Source: Struthidea cinerea (Eukaryota > Chordata > Aves > Passeriformes > Corcoracidae). From it: a stretch of 64,000 nt of DNA. Shown here one piece after another: positions 23,642 to 33,741 of this stretch. The translations under genes were made by a program, and so were the position numbers. The stretch spans positions 101,261-165,260 of the forward strand of contig VZTI01001046.1 of assembly GCA_013397865.1 (NCBI GenBank), written 5' to 3'. Below the pieces are notes generated by a model. The model searched no databases. It saw only the letters and a program-made list of their open reading frames with translations, and was not told the origin of the DNA. The first letter of the stretch is position 1. Each line of letters begins with the position of its first letter.

Positions 23642-25220
23642 GTGAAAAGGGAAGGGTTGGAATGTTTCAATCCTCAGCAGCACCCACCTCCCAAACTTGT
23701 CTGTGAGGCTGTGCGGGAGATGAGGAGGTTAACAAGGACTAAAACCTCTGTTAGCACCTTTCTGCCCCTCAGTCCCCTCCAGGGTTCCCCTCCCTGCTGC
23801 TGTGCTGCTACAGCCCTTGTCTGTCAGAGTTGTCTCTTCTGAGAAATCGTGTCCCCAAGCTCCTGCTGCTCCCCTCTGGGTGCTGGACAGGGGACATTCC
23901 TGCAGTCCCCTGCTGAAGTCCCCTCCCAAATGAAGGGAGCACTTCCCATGCAGTCCTTGCTGCCCCGCTGTGTCCTGGGATGCAGGATCCCCCCAGGTGT
24001 GCTCTGCCAGGCTCCTCTCGTGCCCCTGCTAAAACCTTTCCTTCGAGGGGACACTTCAATCCCTTTTTCCCCTGGGGTATTCTGAAGAGGTTTCTATCGA
24101 TTCTGAAGGGCTTTGAATATCACCACAGCTGCTTGGCAAGAATTACAGCCTTATACATAAAATTAATTGGGCTTGCAGAATGTTTTTTAGAGGTCTCTTC
24201 ATAAATTTTGGTGAAATGTCATTATCATGGAGGATGAAGAAATGCTTTCAAGGAACAGGCCGTGCAAGTGCAAGCAATACCAGTGGTGCTGAAGCTGGCT
24301 GTTCCTAAAAGAGCCTGCACCAAGCATCCTTCTGCTGGCATTCACCAAAGACAGCAGCAGGCAGGGAGCTGTGATGTCTGCTTTGATTAGAAGGCCAAGA
24401 GGGAGACTTAACAAATTAAGACCCAATCTAAAGAGTGAAAGGAATCAAACAGACTTCCACAGTAGGTGTGAAATGAGGTTAAATGGCAAACAGCTCCTAA
24501 TGTAAGGTGCCTTTTCCTTTTGTGTTCTTCAGTTATTGTCAGATTGCTTCCATTGTCACTCGGCATTGTTGGCCTTGCCGTCTCAATTTGAGCAATTGGA
24601 TTCCGTTCAGCCTCCTACAACATCGGCAGCGCTGCTAAGTGCAGGATAATTTAAGGATTTGCGTGGTGATGGAGGGGCCAGAAGGGGTGTGCAGAGGGTA
24701 CTCAGAGTTTGGGGAGCTTTGCAGCCCTGGCAGGAAGCTGTTTGTGTGTCTGCACATCTCTGTGTGTGTCATCTTCTGCTTGGCTTGTAAATAAATGGTT
24801 GGAGTGGGAGGTTTCCTCAGGTCCTGCCCTCGAGTGTGATTTCATAGAATCACAGAAGGTTTGGGTTGGAAGGGACCTTCCAGATCATCCCATCCCAGCC
24901 CCTGCCATGGGCAGGGACACCTTCCACTGTCCCAGGCTGCTCCAAGCCCCAATGTCCAGCCTGGCCTTGGGCACTGCCAGGGATCCAGGGGCAGCCACAG
25001 CTGCTCTGGGCACCCTGTGCCAGGGCCTGCCCACCCTCCCAGGGAACAATTCCTTCCCAATATCCCATCTAACCCTACTCTGTTTCAGTGGGGAGCCATT
25101 CCCCCTTGTCCTGTCACTCCAGGCCTTTGTCCAAAATCCCTCTCCAGTACAGCCCCTACTCTCTATCCCTTCTTTTCATTCCTGAGCAAACTTTGGGTTC
25201 CTTCTGCTTCTCTTTTCCAG
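23642..25220 (+). other. EHMT1: intron 4
   Basis: Non-coding. The last 380 bp are mostly a minus-strand CR1 copy that ends about 30 bp before the exon 5 acceptor. A CpG-containing, repeat-free block at 24480-24660 has no assigned role. Confidence 0.85.
24842..25190 (-). mobile_element. CR1 LINE 3' fragment adjoining the exon 5 acceptor
   Basis: Antisense CR1 from TTCATAGAATCACAGAAGG through the GGGGCAGCCACAGCTGCTCT block to CCTTTGTCCAAAATCCCTCT. The recognisable element stops near 25150-25190. The last part before the exon, CTTCTGCTTCTCTTTTCCAG, itself resembles the antisense CR1 phrase TTCTCTTTTCCAGGCTG. Confidence 0.9.
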
Positions 25221-25357
25221 CTGCTGCAGTATCTCGGAAGAAAAAACGGAGAATGGGAACCTATAGCCTGGTTCCCAAGAAAAAGACCAAAGTGTTAAAA
25301 CAGAGAACAATGATTGAGATGTTTAAGAGCATAACTCATTCCTCTGTGGGTGCCAAG
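25221..25357 (+). CDS. EHMT1: EHMT1 exon 5 (basic cluster)
   Basis: 137 nt, acceptor TTTTCCAG, donor gtaagg; phase 1 in, 0 out. It encodes residues 274-319. AAAVSRKKKRRMGTYSLVP and KKKTKVLKQRT form a bipartite-looking basic cluster suited to nuclear import. IEMFKSITHSSVGAK follows. The human protein as I recall it has a short CLPFVL insert just before AAAV, from an upstream acceptor. That insert is absent here. Confidence 0.96.
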
Positions 25358-26059
25358 GTAAGGGCAGCACCGAGCCCACTGCACATGTCTGTTGTCACTC
25401 ACATGTCCCTTTTTCTGGACACCAAACCCACGTGGAGGTGCAGGGATGTGCTGCTTTGTGCAGCTTTGCTGCTTTGGGAATGACAGTTTCAGAGTGGCTG
25501 CTCAGACACCAGCTCCTTAACAAACCTTTTCCAGTGAATGTTCCCCTTCTGTCCTGTGAATCCCAGGCAGCTGGAGAGATTTCAAGCGTGCCCCTTTTTG
25601 TTTTGGTTCTCAAGGTCTCGTGTGGCTGCTTGAGGCTGAACAGAAAAACACTTGGTTACTTACAGAAGTTTAGATATGGACTCACTCCTGATTAAATTCT
25701 GCTTTTGCTGCGACTCATGCCCTGAAGTTTTGGTCTTAGAATTCAAGGAGAGCAGTGCTAGGGTTTCAGGGAGTGATATGAAAATCCCAGTGTGATGTAA
25801 CTTCCATTCCCTGGGAACTTTCCTGCACCCGTGGTGGAGCTGCCCCTCCGTGTTTGAATGGGGTTCTCCTCCCCTCGTGCCCTGTGCAGTCTGGAATGAC
25901 TTCTTGTGGTCCCCAGGTCCAACAGGGTGAGGTGACACGTGGAGGGACACAGAGCCAGCTGTAGAGCTCCCAGCACAGAGGAGATCCGGGATGGATCCAG
26001 CTGCCCTGTCCCAGGAATTGATGATGTCTTTGTGCCTTGTGTGCTTGGGCGACTTGCAG
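25358..26059 (+). other. EHMT1: intron 5
   Basis: 702 bp without recognisable repeats or signals beyond the splice sites. The acceptor is TTGCAG at 26054-26059. Confidence 0.85.
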
Positions 26060-26248
26060 AGTGACAAGGAGCTGGGGGATGGCAGCCCTCACGTGAACGG
26101 GGAGAGCATAGATGTGGACTCCGAAGAGGAGGACTCGGATGAGCTGGAGGAGGAGGATGATCACGGAGCAGATCAGGCGGCCGTGTTCCCTGGGGACGAC
26201 AACAGGACCTCCAAGGACAGCGCGTCGGACGCAGACAACGCCAGGAAG
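26060..26248 (+). CDS. EHMT1: EHMT1 exon 6 (acidic region)
   Basis: 189 nt, donor gtgatt; phase 0 in and out. It encodes residues 320-382. HVNGES is shared with human GLP and is followed by an acidic run, SEEEDSDELEEEDD, then HGADQAA. Low-complexity acidic segments like this also occur in human GLP at the same place. Confidence 0.96.
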
Positions 26249-26899
26249 GTGATTCCCGTGCCCTGAGGAGCAGGATGGGGCACTGCTGGGGTATCAGGGG
26301 TAGGAGGGCCATGGATTGAAGCAATTTCTAGGGTTTTTTTGCCCTGCAAGACGACAGAAGGATCAGCAATGGTAGAGAGGCTCTTTGGTGACCATCTCCT
26401 GCTTCCCATGGCACCTGTGAGGGTCTCCCCACCTTCCCCCCCAGTTCCAGCCCTACACAGGCCTGTGATCCACTCTGCAGAAACCCCCACCTCGTGTGGT
26501 TCTGGGATTCACTGAACCAACAGGAGACATCTTCCTAATCTTGCTTGGGAAAGCACTAAAATAATTTAGTTGCTTTTTTTCCCCCAAATTTTGGTACATA
26601 ATACAGACATGAGGCTGGTTTGGGATTATCAGGGAAGTTGAAATTTGGTTGGAAAACTTTATTCTGGAGTAGAATTTTTTTTTTTTTTCTCCCTCTACCG
26701 TCCCTGTGGATTTTCCTTGACGTGATTGGAACTCGTTGAGGTGCAGCCTTGGAGCTAGTGCCCTGTTTGTGCATGTGCAGGCTGGGGCTGGGGGGATGCT
26801 CTGGTGGGCGTGGGGCTCAGCAGGATGGTGGGGGATGCTCTGTTTTGGGACACCCGACCTGACTGACTCCTCCTGTTCTCGGGCAAATGGTGGCTGCAG
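26249..26899 (+). other. EHMT1: intron 6
   Basis: 651 bp. It has a T run at 26679-26690 and no element recognised. Confidence 0.85.
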
Positions 26900-26980
26900 A
26901 TCGATGATGGCGAGTCTGAGGAAGAGCAAGAGTCTGTAGAATCTGGGGAGGAGGAGGAGGATGGAGACGAGTCTGACTTG
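26900..26980 (+). CDS. EHMT1: EHMT1 exon 7 (acidic region)
   Basis: 81 nt, acceptor GCTGCAG, donor gtaagc; phase 0 in and out. It encodes residues 383-409: DDGESEEEQESVESGEEEE and DGDESDL. It continues the acidic tract of exon 6 and matches human DGESEEEQESVDTGEEEE closely. Confidence 0.97.
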
Positions 26981-28993
26981 GTAAGCTGGGCTGCTAAATG
27001 TGTTTTGCGGCCTGTTGATAATAATTTTTCGCCTTTGCGCCGCTGCCAGAAAGAGAGAGAGCGAGCAAAGGCAAAGCGCTGCAGTTTCAAGCCTCCTTGA
27101 CAAAACTCATTCTCTGAAACCACCCACACACGGAGTATTGTTTTCCACAAGGTGCTTAACCCTGATCCGTGGCACAATTAATTGCTTTCTGATGCTAACT
27201 AATGGGCTTTTGTTGTTTTCAACAAGGTGTTGACTGCTTTTAATCATTCGACTGTTAGCAGAGGTGTTTAAGGGTGCTTGAGTTCCTCCAATGCACAGTT
27301 GGCAGGTGCAAAGCTTCCTCACCAACCCGCAGTTCTGCTGGGGTGGGGTTGTTCCCAACCCCATCGGCCCGGCCTAAATTCACTGTTCCTGCTGAGCAGC
27401 TCTTACCAGGGAGACAAACAGCCCACAGCCCGCCAGCCAGACAGACACATTCTCCCTGGGACCTTGGTTTACAGCACCAGGTCAAGACTTTCAGCAGCTG
27501 CTGGGGATTTCTACTTCTTATTTTTAGGCGGTTGGTGAAGAGAACGTGATGGGTTTTTTTAATTTAAATTGTTCGTTTGTTGTCTCTGTCCCCCACCGTC
27601 CCCTTTCCTTAAAAACTGTGCTCCTTTTCCACAGCCTCTCAAGTTTAAGGCACCCCAACTCTTCAGTCACCTTGAGAAAATTCTTGGCTTCATTTTCTTG
27701 ATGTTTTGAGCTGAAGGTAGAATCACACACACAAAACACATCAAGTGAATCACTGAAGCTCTTTAGGGTCTTGCTCCCCGTGCTCTGACACTCCAGCAGC
27801 CCAGGAGGAGCAGGGGCTGTGCAGCCTGTCCCTTTTTTGGGTGGCTGAGGCCAGTTTGTGGTGTGAGCTCACACCAAGGGTTGGGCTGGGACTTGCATCC
27901 CAACTCCCAGGTGGGGATCTCCACATCCTGGACGGTGTTTGAGCTCTGCTGAGTCACTCAGCTCCCAGACAGAACTGGCTCACACTCAAACCTCTCCCCC
28001 ACGAGCAGAGTGATGCAGTTGGGGTAAAGCCACGTGCTGAGCCCACACTCAGGGATTTTGGGGCGGCACAGACACCCCAGAGAGCCAGGGCTCAGCTCCA
28101 CATGTTCCCTCACGGAGAGAGCAGCGCCTGGCACAGCTGCCTGTGGAGGTAGGGCCTGATCCAGCTGCTGGTAGTGCTACCAGGAGGCTTTTCCAAGGCT
28201 TTGCTGGCAGCTGGATAAGCATCAGGAGCTGACAGTTTCAGTCTGAACATGAATTTTATGATTGATGTGTTGAACCCTGGCAGGGTTGGGGTGCCTGATT
28301 CCTGTTCTGCTGTTGAAACCCCACCCCACCCAACTGAATTTTTTTAAACCAAGCCCCAAAGTCTGTTGAGATTCATACATGTGGCTGAGTATTTGCTGCA
28401 TGATTGGTCTGTGCTGCCCTGTGCCTGGCTCAGGGAGGGGGCTGCTCTGCTGCTCTAGAGTTCCCCTGGGTCCACCCCAGCCCTCCCAGGTGGCTCTTCA
28501 AGGGCAAAACAGTTTTTTTTTTTTGTGGAGAAATATGAACATTTTAGTTTGAAAACTCCACTGCCAGAGTTCAAGAAGCGTTGGGACAACACTCTGAGGT
28601 ACAGGGTGGGGTGTTTGTGCAGGACCAGGAGTTGGACTTGGTGATCTTTGTGGGTCCCTTCCAGCTCAGGATGTTCTGGGATTCTGTGACTCTGCACATT
28701 TTTTTTGGGAGAAGCTGGGAGTGTGCATGTGCCTGCCCACTTGCAGTGCTGCTCATGAGCGTGGTGTGAGGGCCTCCATGGAAGAGAAAGTGCAGCCTGC
28801 CCTGCTGAACTGACAGGAAATCCACCCACACGTGTGCCTGAGTTTCCTTTTCAGTGCTATAAAGGCCTCTTAGCACCCCTTGGTTTCAAACCCCTGGTCC
28901 TTCTCACACAACTCGAGCTGGGTGAGGGCTGTTCCACAAAGGGACCCTGGTGCCACCATGCCTGACGTGCACGTGGCCTCTCTGGTCCTTCAG
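26981..28993 (+). other. EHMT1: intron 7
   Basis: Two kilobases non-coding. A CR1 tail lies at 28558. The first 280 bp (26995-27260) are AT-rich and repeat-free and contain the near-duplicated phrases CCACAAGGTGCTTAACC and CAACAAGGTGTTGAC. The stretch 27300-28550 shows nothing recognisable. Confidence 0.8.
28558..28696 (+). mobile_element. CR1 LINE 3' tail
   Basis: CAGAGTTCAAGAAGCGTTGG, GACAACACTCTGAGG, then CAGGACCAGGAGTTGGACTT and the terminal TTCTGGGATTCTGTGACTCT. Same CR1 type as the copies at 11713 and 18038, but less G+C-rich. Confidence 0.87.
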
Positions 28994-29114
28994 AGCTCCG
29001 AGTCCAGTGTCAAGAAGAAGCTGCTGAAGAGGAAGGGGAAGACGGACAGTCCATGGCTGAAACCCACCCGCAAGAGGAGGCGGAGGAATAAAAAGAAACA
29101 AGGCGGTGTGCTAG
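28994..29114 (+). CDS. EHMT1: EHMT1 exon 8 (second basic cluster)
   Basis: 121 nt, acceptor CTTCAG, donor gtaatt; phase 0 in, 1 out. It encodes residues 410-449. SSESSVKKKLLKRKGKTDSP is followed by WLKPTRKRRRRNKKKQGG, a strongly basic segment that probably serves nuclear localisation or DNA/RNA contact. Human GLP has the same pattern (KKKFLKRKGKTDSPW). Confidence 0.97.
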
Positions 29115-30931
29115 GTAATTAATGGGGTTTTGAGCCTTAATTCCACCCCAGTGAGCCTTCCAGGTGCAGGGGGGAAGGACCTGAGGCCTGTGAGTCTGCA
29201 GGGCTCACTCTTCCTCCCCGAGGTTGGGCTGTGTGAAAAGCCAGGCTGTGAACTTGCCTCTCGCTGGCAGGAGCTGCTGGTGTCACTTCAGCAGCAGAAC
29301 ACGTGGCTTTGTCCTTGGCGTGCTGGAGGAGTTTTATTTTGTTCATGAAATCCCTTTCTTTTAGAGTATCCAAAAAAAGGCCTTATGGGGCTTAACAGAG
29401 AGGAGGAAGAGGAATTTTATATGGGTAGATAGTGACAGGACAAGGGGGAATGAATGGCTTCAGACTGAAAGAGGGGAAATTGAGGTTAGACATACAGGAG
29501 AAGTTGTTCCCTGTGAGGGTGGGGAGGGTGGCACAGGGTGCCCAGAGCAGCTGTGGCTGCCCCTGGATCCCTGGCAGTGTCCAAGCCAAGGCCAGATGGG
29601 GCTTGGAGGAGCCTGGGACAGTGGAAGGTGTCCCTGCCCATGGCAGAGGGTTGGAATGAGAAGATCTTTAAAGTTCCTTTCAACCCAAACCAGGCTGTGC
29701 TTCTGTGACCCATGTCCATGTGGGCTCCTGTCCCATGAGCTCAGGGGAACGTGTTTAGGTGAAGAAGGAAAAGAAAGAACCACCCTGGAATGGTGCTCCA
29801 TTGCATTGTGTGGATGTTTGTGCAGCGGAATGGAATGTGCAGGTTGGCTTTGCTCCTTCTGGAATCACCGCAGCCTCTGGAAGGAGCTGCCTCGGGCCCA
29901 TCTCAAGTGTGGGTGTTGTTCAGGGGGTCACTCTTGTTGGTCCTGAGTCACCCAGCACCAAAGAAGGTTTCAGTGAGCTCTGTTGGAAGCTGAGGAGAGC
30001 CAGGAGTGCAGCTGGATTGTGATGATGCTGCTTTGGGGAAGATAACAGCACGGGAGAGATGAAGTGGGTAGTGCAGCTGTGCCTTCAGCCTCATTGCTAA
30101 GGTTTCATACATCCACTGCCACCAAAGGGTTTATTCTTCTGGGCTCGCTAATTCCATGCAAAAAGGTCATTTTTGTATCAGCAGCTTTTTGGGACTTCTG
30201 AGTGAATGGAGTGTTCCGGCCCCTGCTCTGTGCCTGGGCTCTGTCAGGCACCTGGCTTGCTCCTCTTCCTCCCAGTGGCTGTAGGGACCCTCGATCCCTG
30301 TCACAGTAAATGCCTAATTCTGCATTTCAGATGCAGGCTGGTTCTGTGCCCCTTCAGTAAAGCTGGGAGCTGGTCTTACAGAGTAACCAAACCCTCTTGG
30401 CCAAGCTGGACTGGGAGAAACAAGCCAGGAGAGAAAGCAAAGCCAAGGGAGCGTGAAGAGACTGAAAATTCCCTCTCAGGCTCTGAGGGGTCCCCCAAAA
30501 TCTCTTCCCAGCAGCAGCTCTGTTCACATAGAGCCAGAACTTGGCTTTTATGTGTTTCCCCTGCCTTTAGGCTGGGTGTCACCTGTCTCACCCTCCTCCC
30601 GAGGTGGCTCTGCCTGGCCAGCGCGTACCTGAGCCCTGTGCAGCACGTGGAAGGCAGGAGGATGCTCAAGCCCTGCTTCATCCCTTCCCTGTGCCCTTGC
30701 AGAGGCAGAACTCGGCTCATTTATTCCCTTTTCTTCTCATTCCCTGCCTGGGTGCAGGCGGAAGCTCAGTGTGACCAGACCGGTGCCCGGCCATGCCCTG
30801 CGTGCCCGGATGTGTTGGCACATTCCCTGTGCTCTGCTGTCCTACAGGGAGCCTGCACAGCCCGGGCCTGAGGCACGGCCTGGGGGTGGCTTTAGCTGTG
30901 GGCTTTGTGAAAATCCCCCGTTCCCATCCAG
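29115..30931 (+). other. EHMT1: intron 8
   Basis: 1.8 kb with one CR1 copy at 29415. The rest holds only chance open frames, the longest being 221 codons from 30206 with no similarity I recognise. Confidence 0.8.
29415..29712 (+). mobile_element. CR1 LINE 3' fragment
   Basis: GGACAAGGGGGAATGAATGG, GAAATTGAGGTTAGACATAC, a GTTCCCTGTGAGGGTGGGGA segment, then GGTGTCCCTGCCCATGGCAG and a diverged 3' end. Confidence 0.92.
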
Positions 30932-31063
30932 GTGCTGAAGCCTATAAACCCTCGCTGGGCAGCAGGGAGGGCCCCGGCCAGGAGAACAGCATGGAGTACA
31001 TGGAGGTGTCCCTGGATTCCCTGGATCTCCGGGTGAAGGGGATCCTCTCCTCGCCAGCGGGAG
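30932..31063 (+). CDS. EHMT1: EHMT1 exon 9
   Basis: 132 nt, acceptor CATCCAG, donor gtaagt; phase 1 in and out. It encodes residues 450-493. The second half, YMEVSLDSLDLRVKGILSS, is nearly identical to human GLP, while the first half (GSREGPGQENS) is variable. The donor is followed within about ten bases by a G-rich minisatellite. Confidence 0.96.
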
Positions 31064-31069
31064 GTAAGT

Positions 31070-31380
31070 GCTGGGGCTGGGTTTGGGTTAGGGCTGGGTT
31101 TGGGTCTAGGTTTGGGGTTGGGGCTGGGCTGGTTTTGGGTCAGGGTTGGAGTTGGGTTGGGGTTGGGGTCAGGGCTGGTTTTGTGTCTGGGGTCAGGTCT
31201 GGGTTTTGGGTCAGATTTGGCATTGGGGTTGGGGCTGGGTTTGGGTCTGGGTTTGGGTCAGGGCTGGGTTTGGGGTCTGGCTTGAATTTGAGTTTGGGGC
31301 CAGGTGTGGGATCGGGTTTGGGTTTGAGGTCGAGTTTGGGGTCAGGTTTGGGGTCGGGTTTGGGTTTGGTTTCTTGTGAG
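31070..31380. repeat. G-rich minisatellite (GGGTTTGGG / GGGGTTGGGG type)
   Basis: Degenerate short units built from GGGTTTGGGT, GGGGTTGGGG and GGGCTGGG repeat for about 300 bp with G runs on the coding strand. Many runs of three or four G are separated by one to four bases, so transcripts and the coding strand could form G-quadruplexes. It explains the Gly-Leu-rich plus frames and Pro-Asn-rich minus frames. Confidence 0.92.
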
Positions 31381-31432
31381 GGTGGGGTTTTGGGGTCCCT
31401 TTGTTCGGCGGGTGGCGCCGTGCGGGGCCCCG

Positions 31433-31447
31433 GCTGCCCCCTGGCGG
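31433..31447 (-). promoter_or_regulatory. Predicted CTCF binding site
   Basis: The minus strand reads CCGCCAGGGGGCAGC, which fits every position of the CTCF core consensus CCRSYAGRKGGCRSY. It sits in the 80-bp CpG-rich segment between the two G-rich minisatellites. Occupancy cannot be judged from sequence. Confidence 0.6.
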
Positions 31448-31463
31448 CCACAGAGCGCGCAGA

Positions 31464-31900
31464 GCAACGGGAATGGGGTGGGATTGGGATAGGGATGGGA
31501 ATGAGGGTGAGGATAGGGATGGGACTGGAATGAGGGTTAGGATAGGGCTGGGGCTGGGATAGGAATGGTGAGACTGGGATAGGGATGGAGTTGGGATAGG
31601 GATTGGGATGATGATAGGGATAGGGATGAGGATAGATATGGGTTGGGGATGAGGATAGGAATGTGGCTGGGATGGGGATGAGGACGATGATGGGGATGGG
31701 ACTGGCTGGGGTGATGATAGGGATGGGAATGGGGCTGAGGATGAAGAGAAGATGGGAGTGGGGCTGGGCTGGGGTTGAGGATGAATGTAGGGATGGGGCT
31801 GGGATAGGGCAGGGATAGAAATGGGGATGGATTTGGGATGGGGATGAGGCTGGGGATGTGGATGAGGGTAGGGATGGTGCTGGGATGGAATGAGGGTGTA
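31464..31900. repeat. G-rich minisatellite (GGGATAGGGATG type)
   Basis: About 440 bp of degenerate hexamer-like units such as GGGATA, GGGATG, GGAATG and GGGCTG, again with G runs on the coding strand. It differs in unit from the array before the CTCF-like site. The 244-codon minus frame rich in His-Pro-Ser is a translation of this repeat. Confidence 0.92.
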
Positions 31901-33595
31901 GAAGGGATCCCAGTTCCAGTGGGGCACATTAGCTCGGGAATGCACTCACCAAGGGTCCAAGGCACTGCCCCAGTCCCCCTGTCCCACTCAGCAGCTCCCC
32001 TCCACTCCCTGAAATATGCTGATTCAGCATCCCCCCAAAATCGCTGCCACTGCCCCCTCAGGAATGTCTTGCTCAGCCCTGGGAAGAGCAGGGACTGGAG
32101 CTGGGCCCTGGGTGCTCAGCCCCAGCTGCTGCTCCCAGTGCTGATCCAGCATCCCCTGGCTGGATCCGCCCATCTGTCCCTGCTGCTCCCTCAAAGGCTG
32201 TGTGGGTTCCTTTGATAGCGCCACATCAAAGAGAGGGTGGGAGCCTTCCCCACCAAGGGAGGGTCAGGAGGGACGAGGGATGCTTTCACCAGAGCCTGTG
32301 GATGTCAAACAGATTAGGGAAGTGACAGCTCGGAAGGCGAGGAATGAGCTTTGTGATTTGTGCTCCCAGAGAAAACTCTTAAGCCTTTAAGATCTTGTCA
32401 GGATTTTACATGAAAACGGTGAGGACTTTCCCTGGGCTTGTGTGCCTTGAAATATCCCTTTGCTAGGCTTGGGCTTGCAACTCGTTGGCCAAATTCTGTG
32501 AATTTCTGTGATTCTGTAAAGGAATTCCTGTTGGGATGCAAAGGGCTTGTGCTGGGCTGGTGGGGTCGGAGCCATGGGCAGGGTGCTCTGGGGGAAGGCT
32601 GCCATTGCCAGGGCAGATGAAGAGGAATCTCCCCCGGGGATGAAGTTAAATCTGCAAAACCTCACAGCAAAATAACTCTCCTTTCAAAGGCTTAAAAAAT
32701 AGCAGTGAGCTTCTTTCTCAGTGTGAGTCAATCCCGTAGCAGCGGGTAGGGAAAGCTTGGGATGCTTCAGGGTGAACCAGCCCGAAGCCCAAAGGCTTCT
32801 GTGTTGTAAACATTGCAAAGAGAGAGTTTGGGGCAGGACTGGAAGAGGAGGGTAGGACTGGAATCAACCCCTTTGTCACTAGGCCAGTGTTTTGCAATCT
32901 TGGGTAACCCAGTGATTGATTTCAATCCAGAGGAACCGCAGGAATATTCCCACAGTGACCCCCCCTCAAAAGCCCTCATCCACCTTGTCACGGGTTTGTG
33001 AATGTTCAACATCCGAGCGAAAGAGATGAGGAAAAGGCAAGAACATTGGAGCATCTTGCTGCTTCCTTTTCCCTGGTTTGTTCTCCTTCCAAAATAAATA
33101 ATTCTTGGTTGGCTGAGACCAAACAGTCCCAGGAATTTTGTTTTCCCATCTGTGTAATCAGCCTTTGCAAACAGGAGTTTGTGCTTTCCTGATCATCTCT
33201 ATTTATCACTCCGCTGCCTATTCACATTTCCAGCTCCGGGTGGTTTCCTACAGATTTCCTGGTGCCAGAGCCCGGTGTTGTGGGGAGGAGAGAGAGGCTG
33301 ATGAAAACCTGCACCTCACTGCTTTGCCTTCCTGAGTTTTTCTCAGAGTAAACGGATCTTAACGTACCACTCTTGATTTCAGCCCAGTCAGCTGAGTGTG
33401 GCTGGAATTGGAAAAGCACAGGAGGCTTTTGCAAACTCCAGCTGGTGTGAAAGGGTCTCCTTTACAGGGCTAAAGCCTTGAGAGCATTTCAGGACGTGGA
33501 ATGGGAAGAAGTCACAGGACATGGCTGGTGTAATGGACTGAATCCTTCCTTTTGGAAGGGGATTTGAGTTGATTCCCTGGTTTTGTGTGCCCCAG

Positions 33596-33741
33596 GTCTC
33601 TCCAATGGCCCTGAAGCAATGGAAGTGGATGGTCTCCAGGAAGTGCCCCTGTGTAGCTGTCGAATGGAAACCCCCAAAAGCAGAGAGATCACCACGTTAG
33701 CCAACAACCAGTGCATGGCCACGGAGAGCGTGGATAACGAG
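33596..33741 (+). CDS. EHMT1: EHMT1 exon 10 (start of Cys-rich region)
   Basis: 146 nt, acceptor CCCCAG, donor gtagga; phase 1 in, 0 out. It encodes residues 494-542: GLQEVPLCSCRMETPKSREI then TTLANNQCMATESVDNE. The CSC and NQC cysteines begin the RING-like zinc-binding segment of GLP/G9a, which is known to contribute to partner contacts. Confidence 0.97.

Larger units (their letters stand above)
31064..33595 (+). other. EHMT1: intron 9
   Basis: 2.5 kb. The first 840 bp are two G-rich minisatellites separated by a CpG-rich segment with a CTCF consensus. From about 31910 to 33595 no element is recognised, apart from a possible CR1-tail-like phrase near 32490. Confidence 0.85.

Noticed and set aside
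30793..31945. Long Gly/Leu-rich plus frame and Pro/His/Ser-rich minus frames
   Set aside because: Translations of the two G-rich minisatellites; the only real coding part is exon 9 (30932-31063).
32484..32516. CTGTGAATTTCTGTGATTCTGT as a CR1 tail
   Set aside because: Only the terminal-repeat-like phrase is present, with no CR1 body upstream; too short to call.
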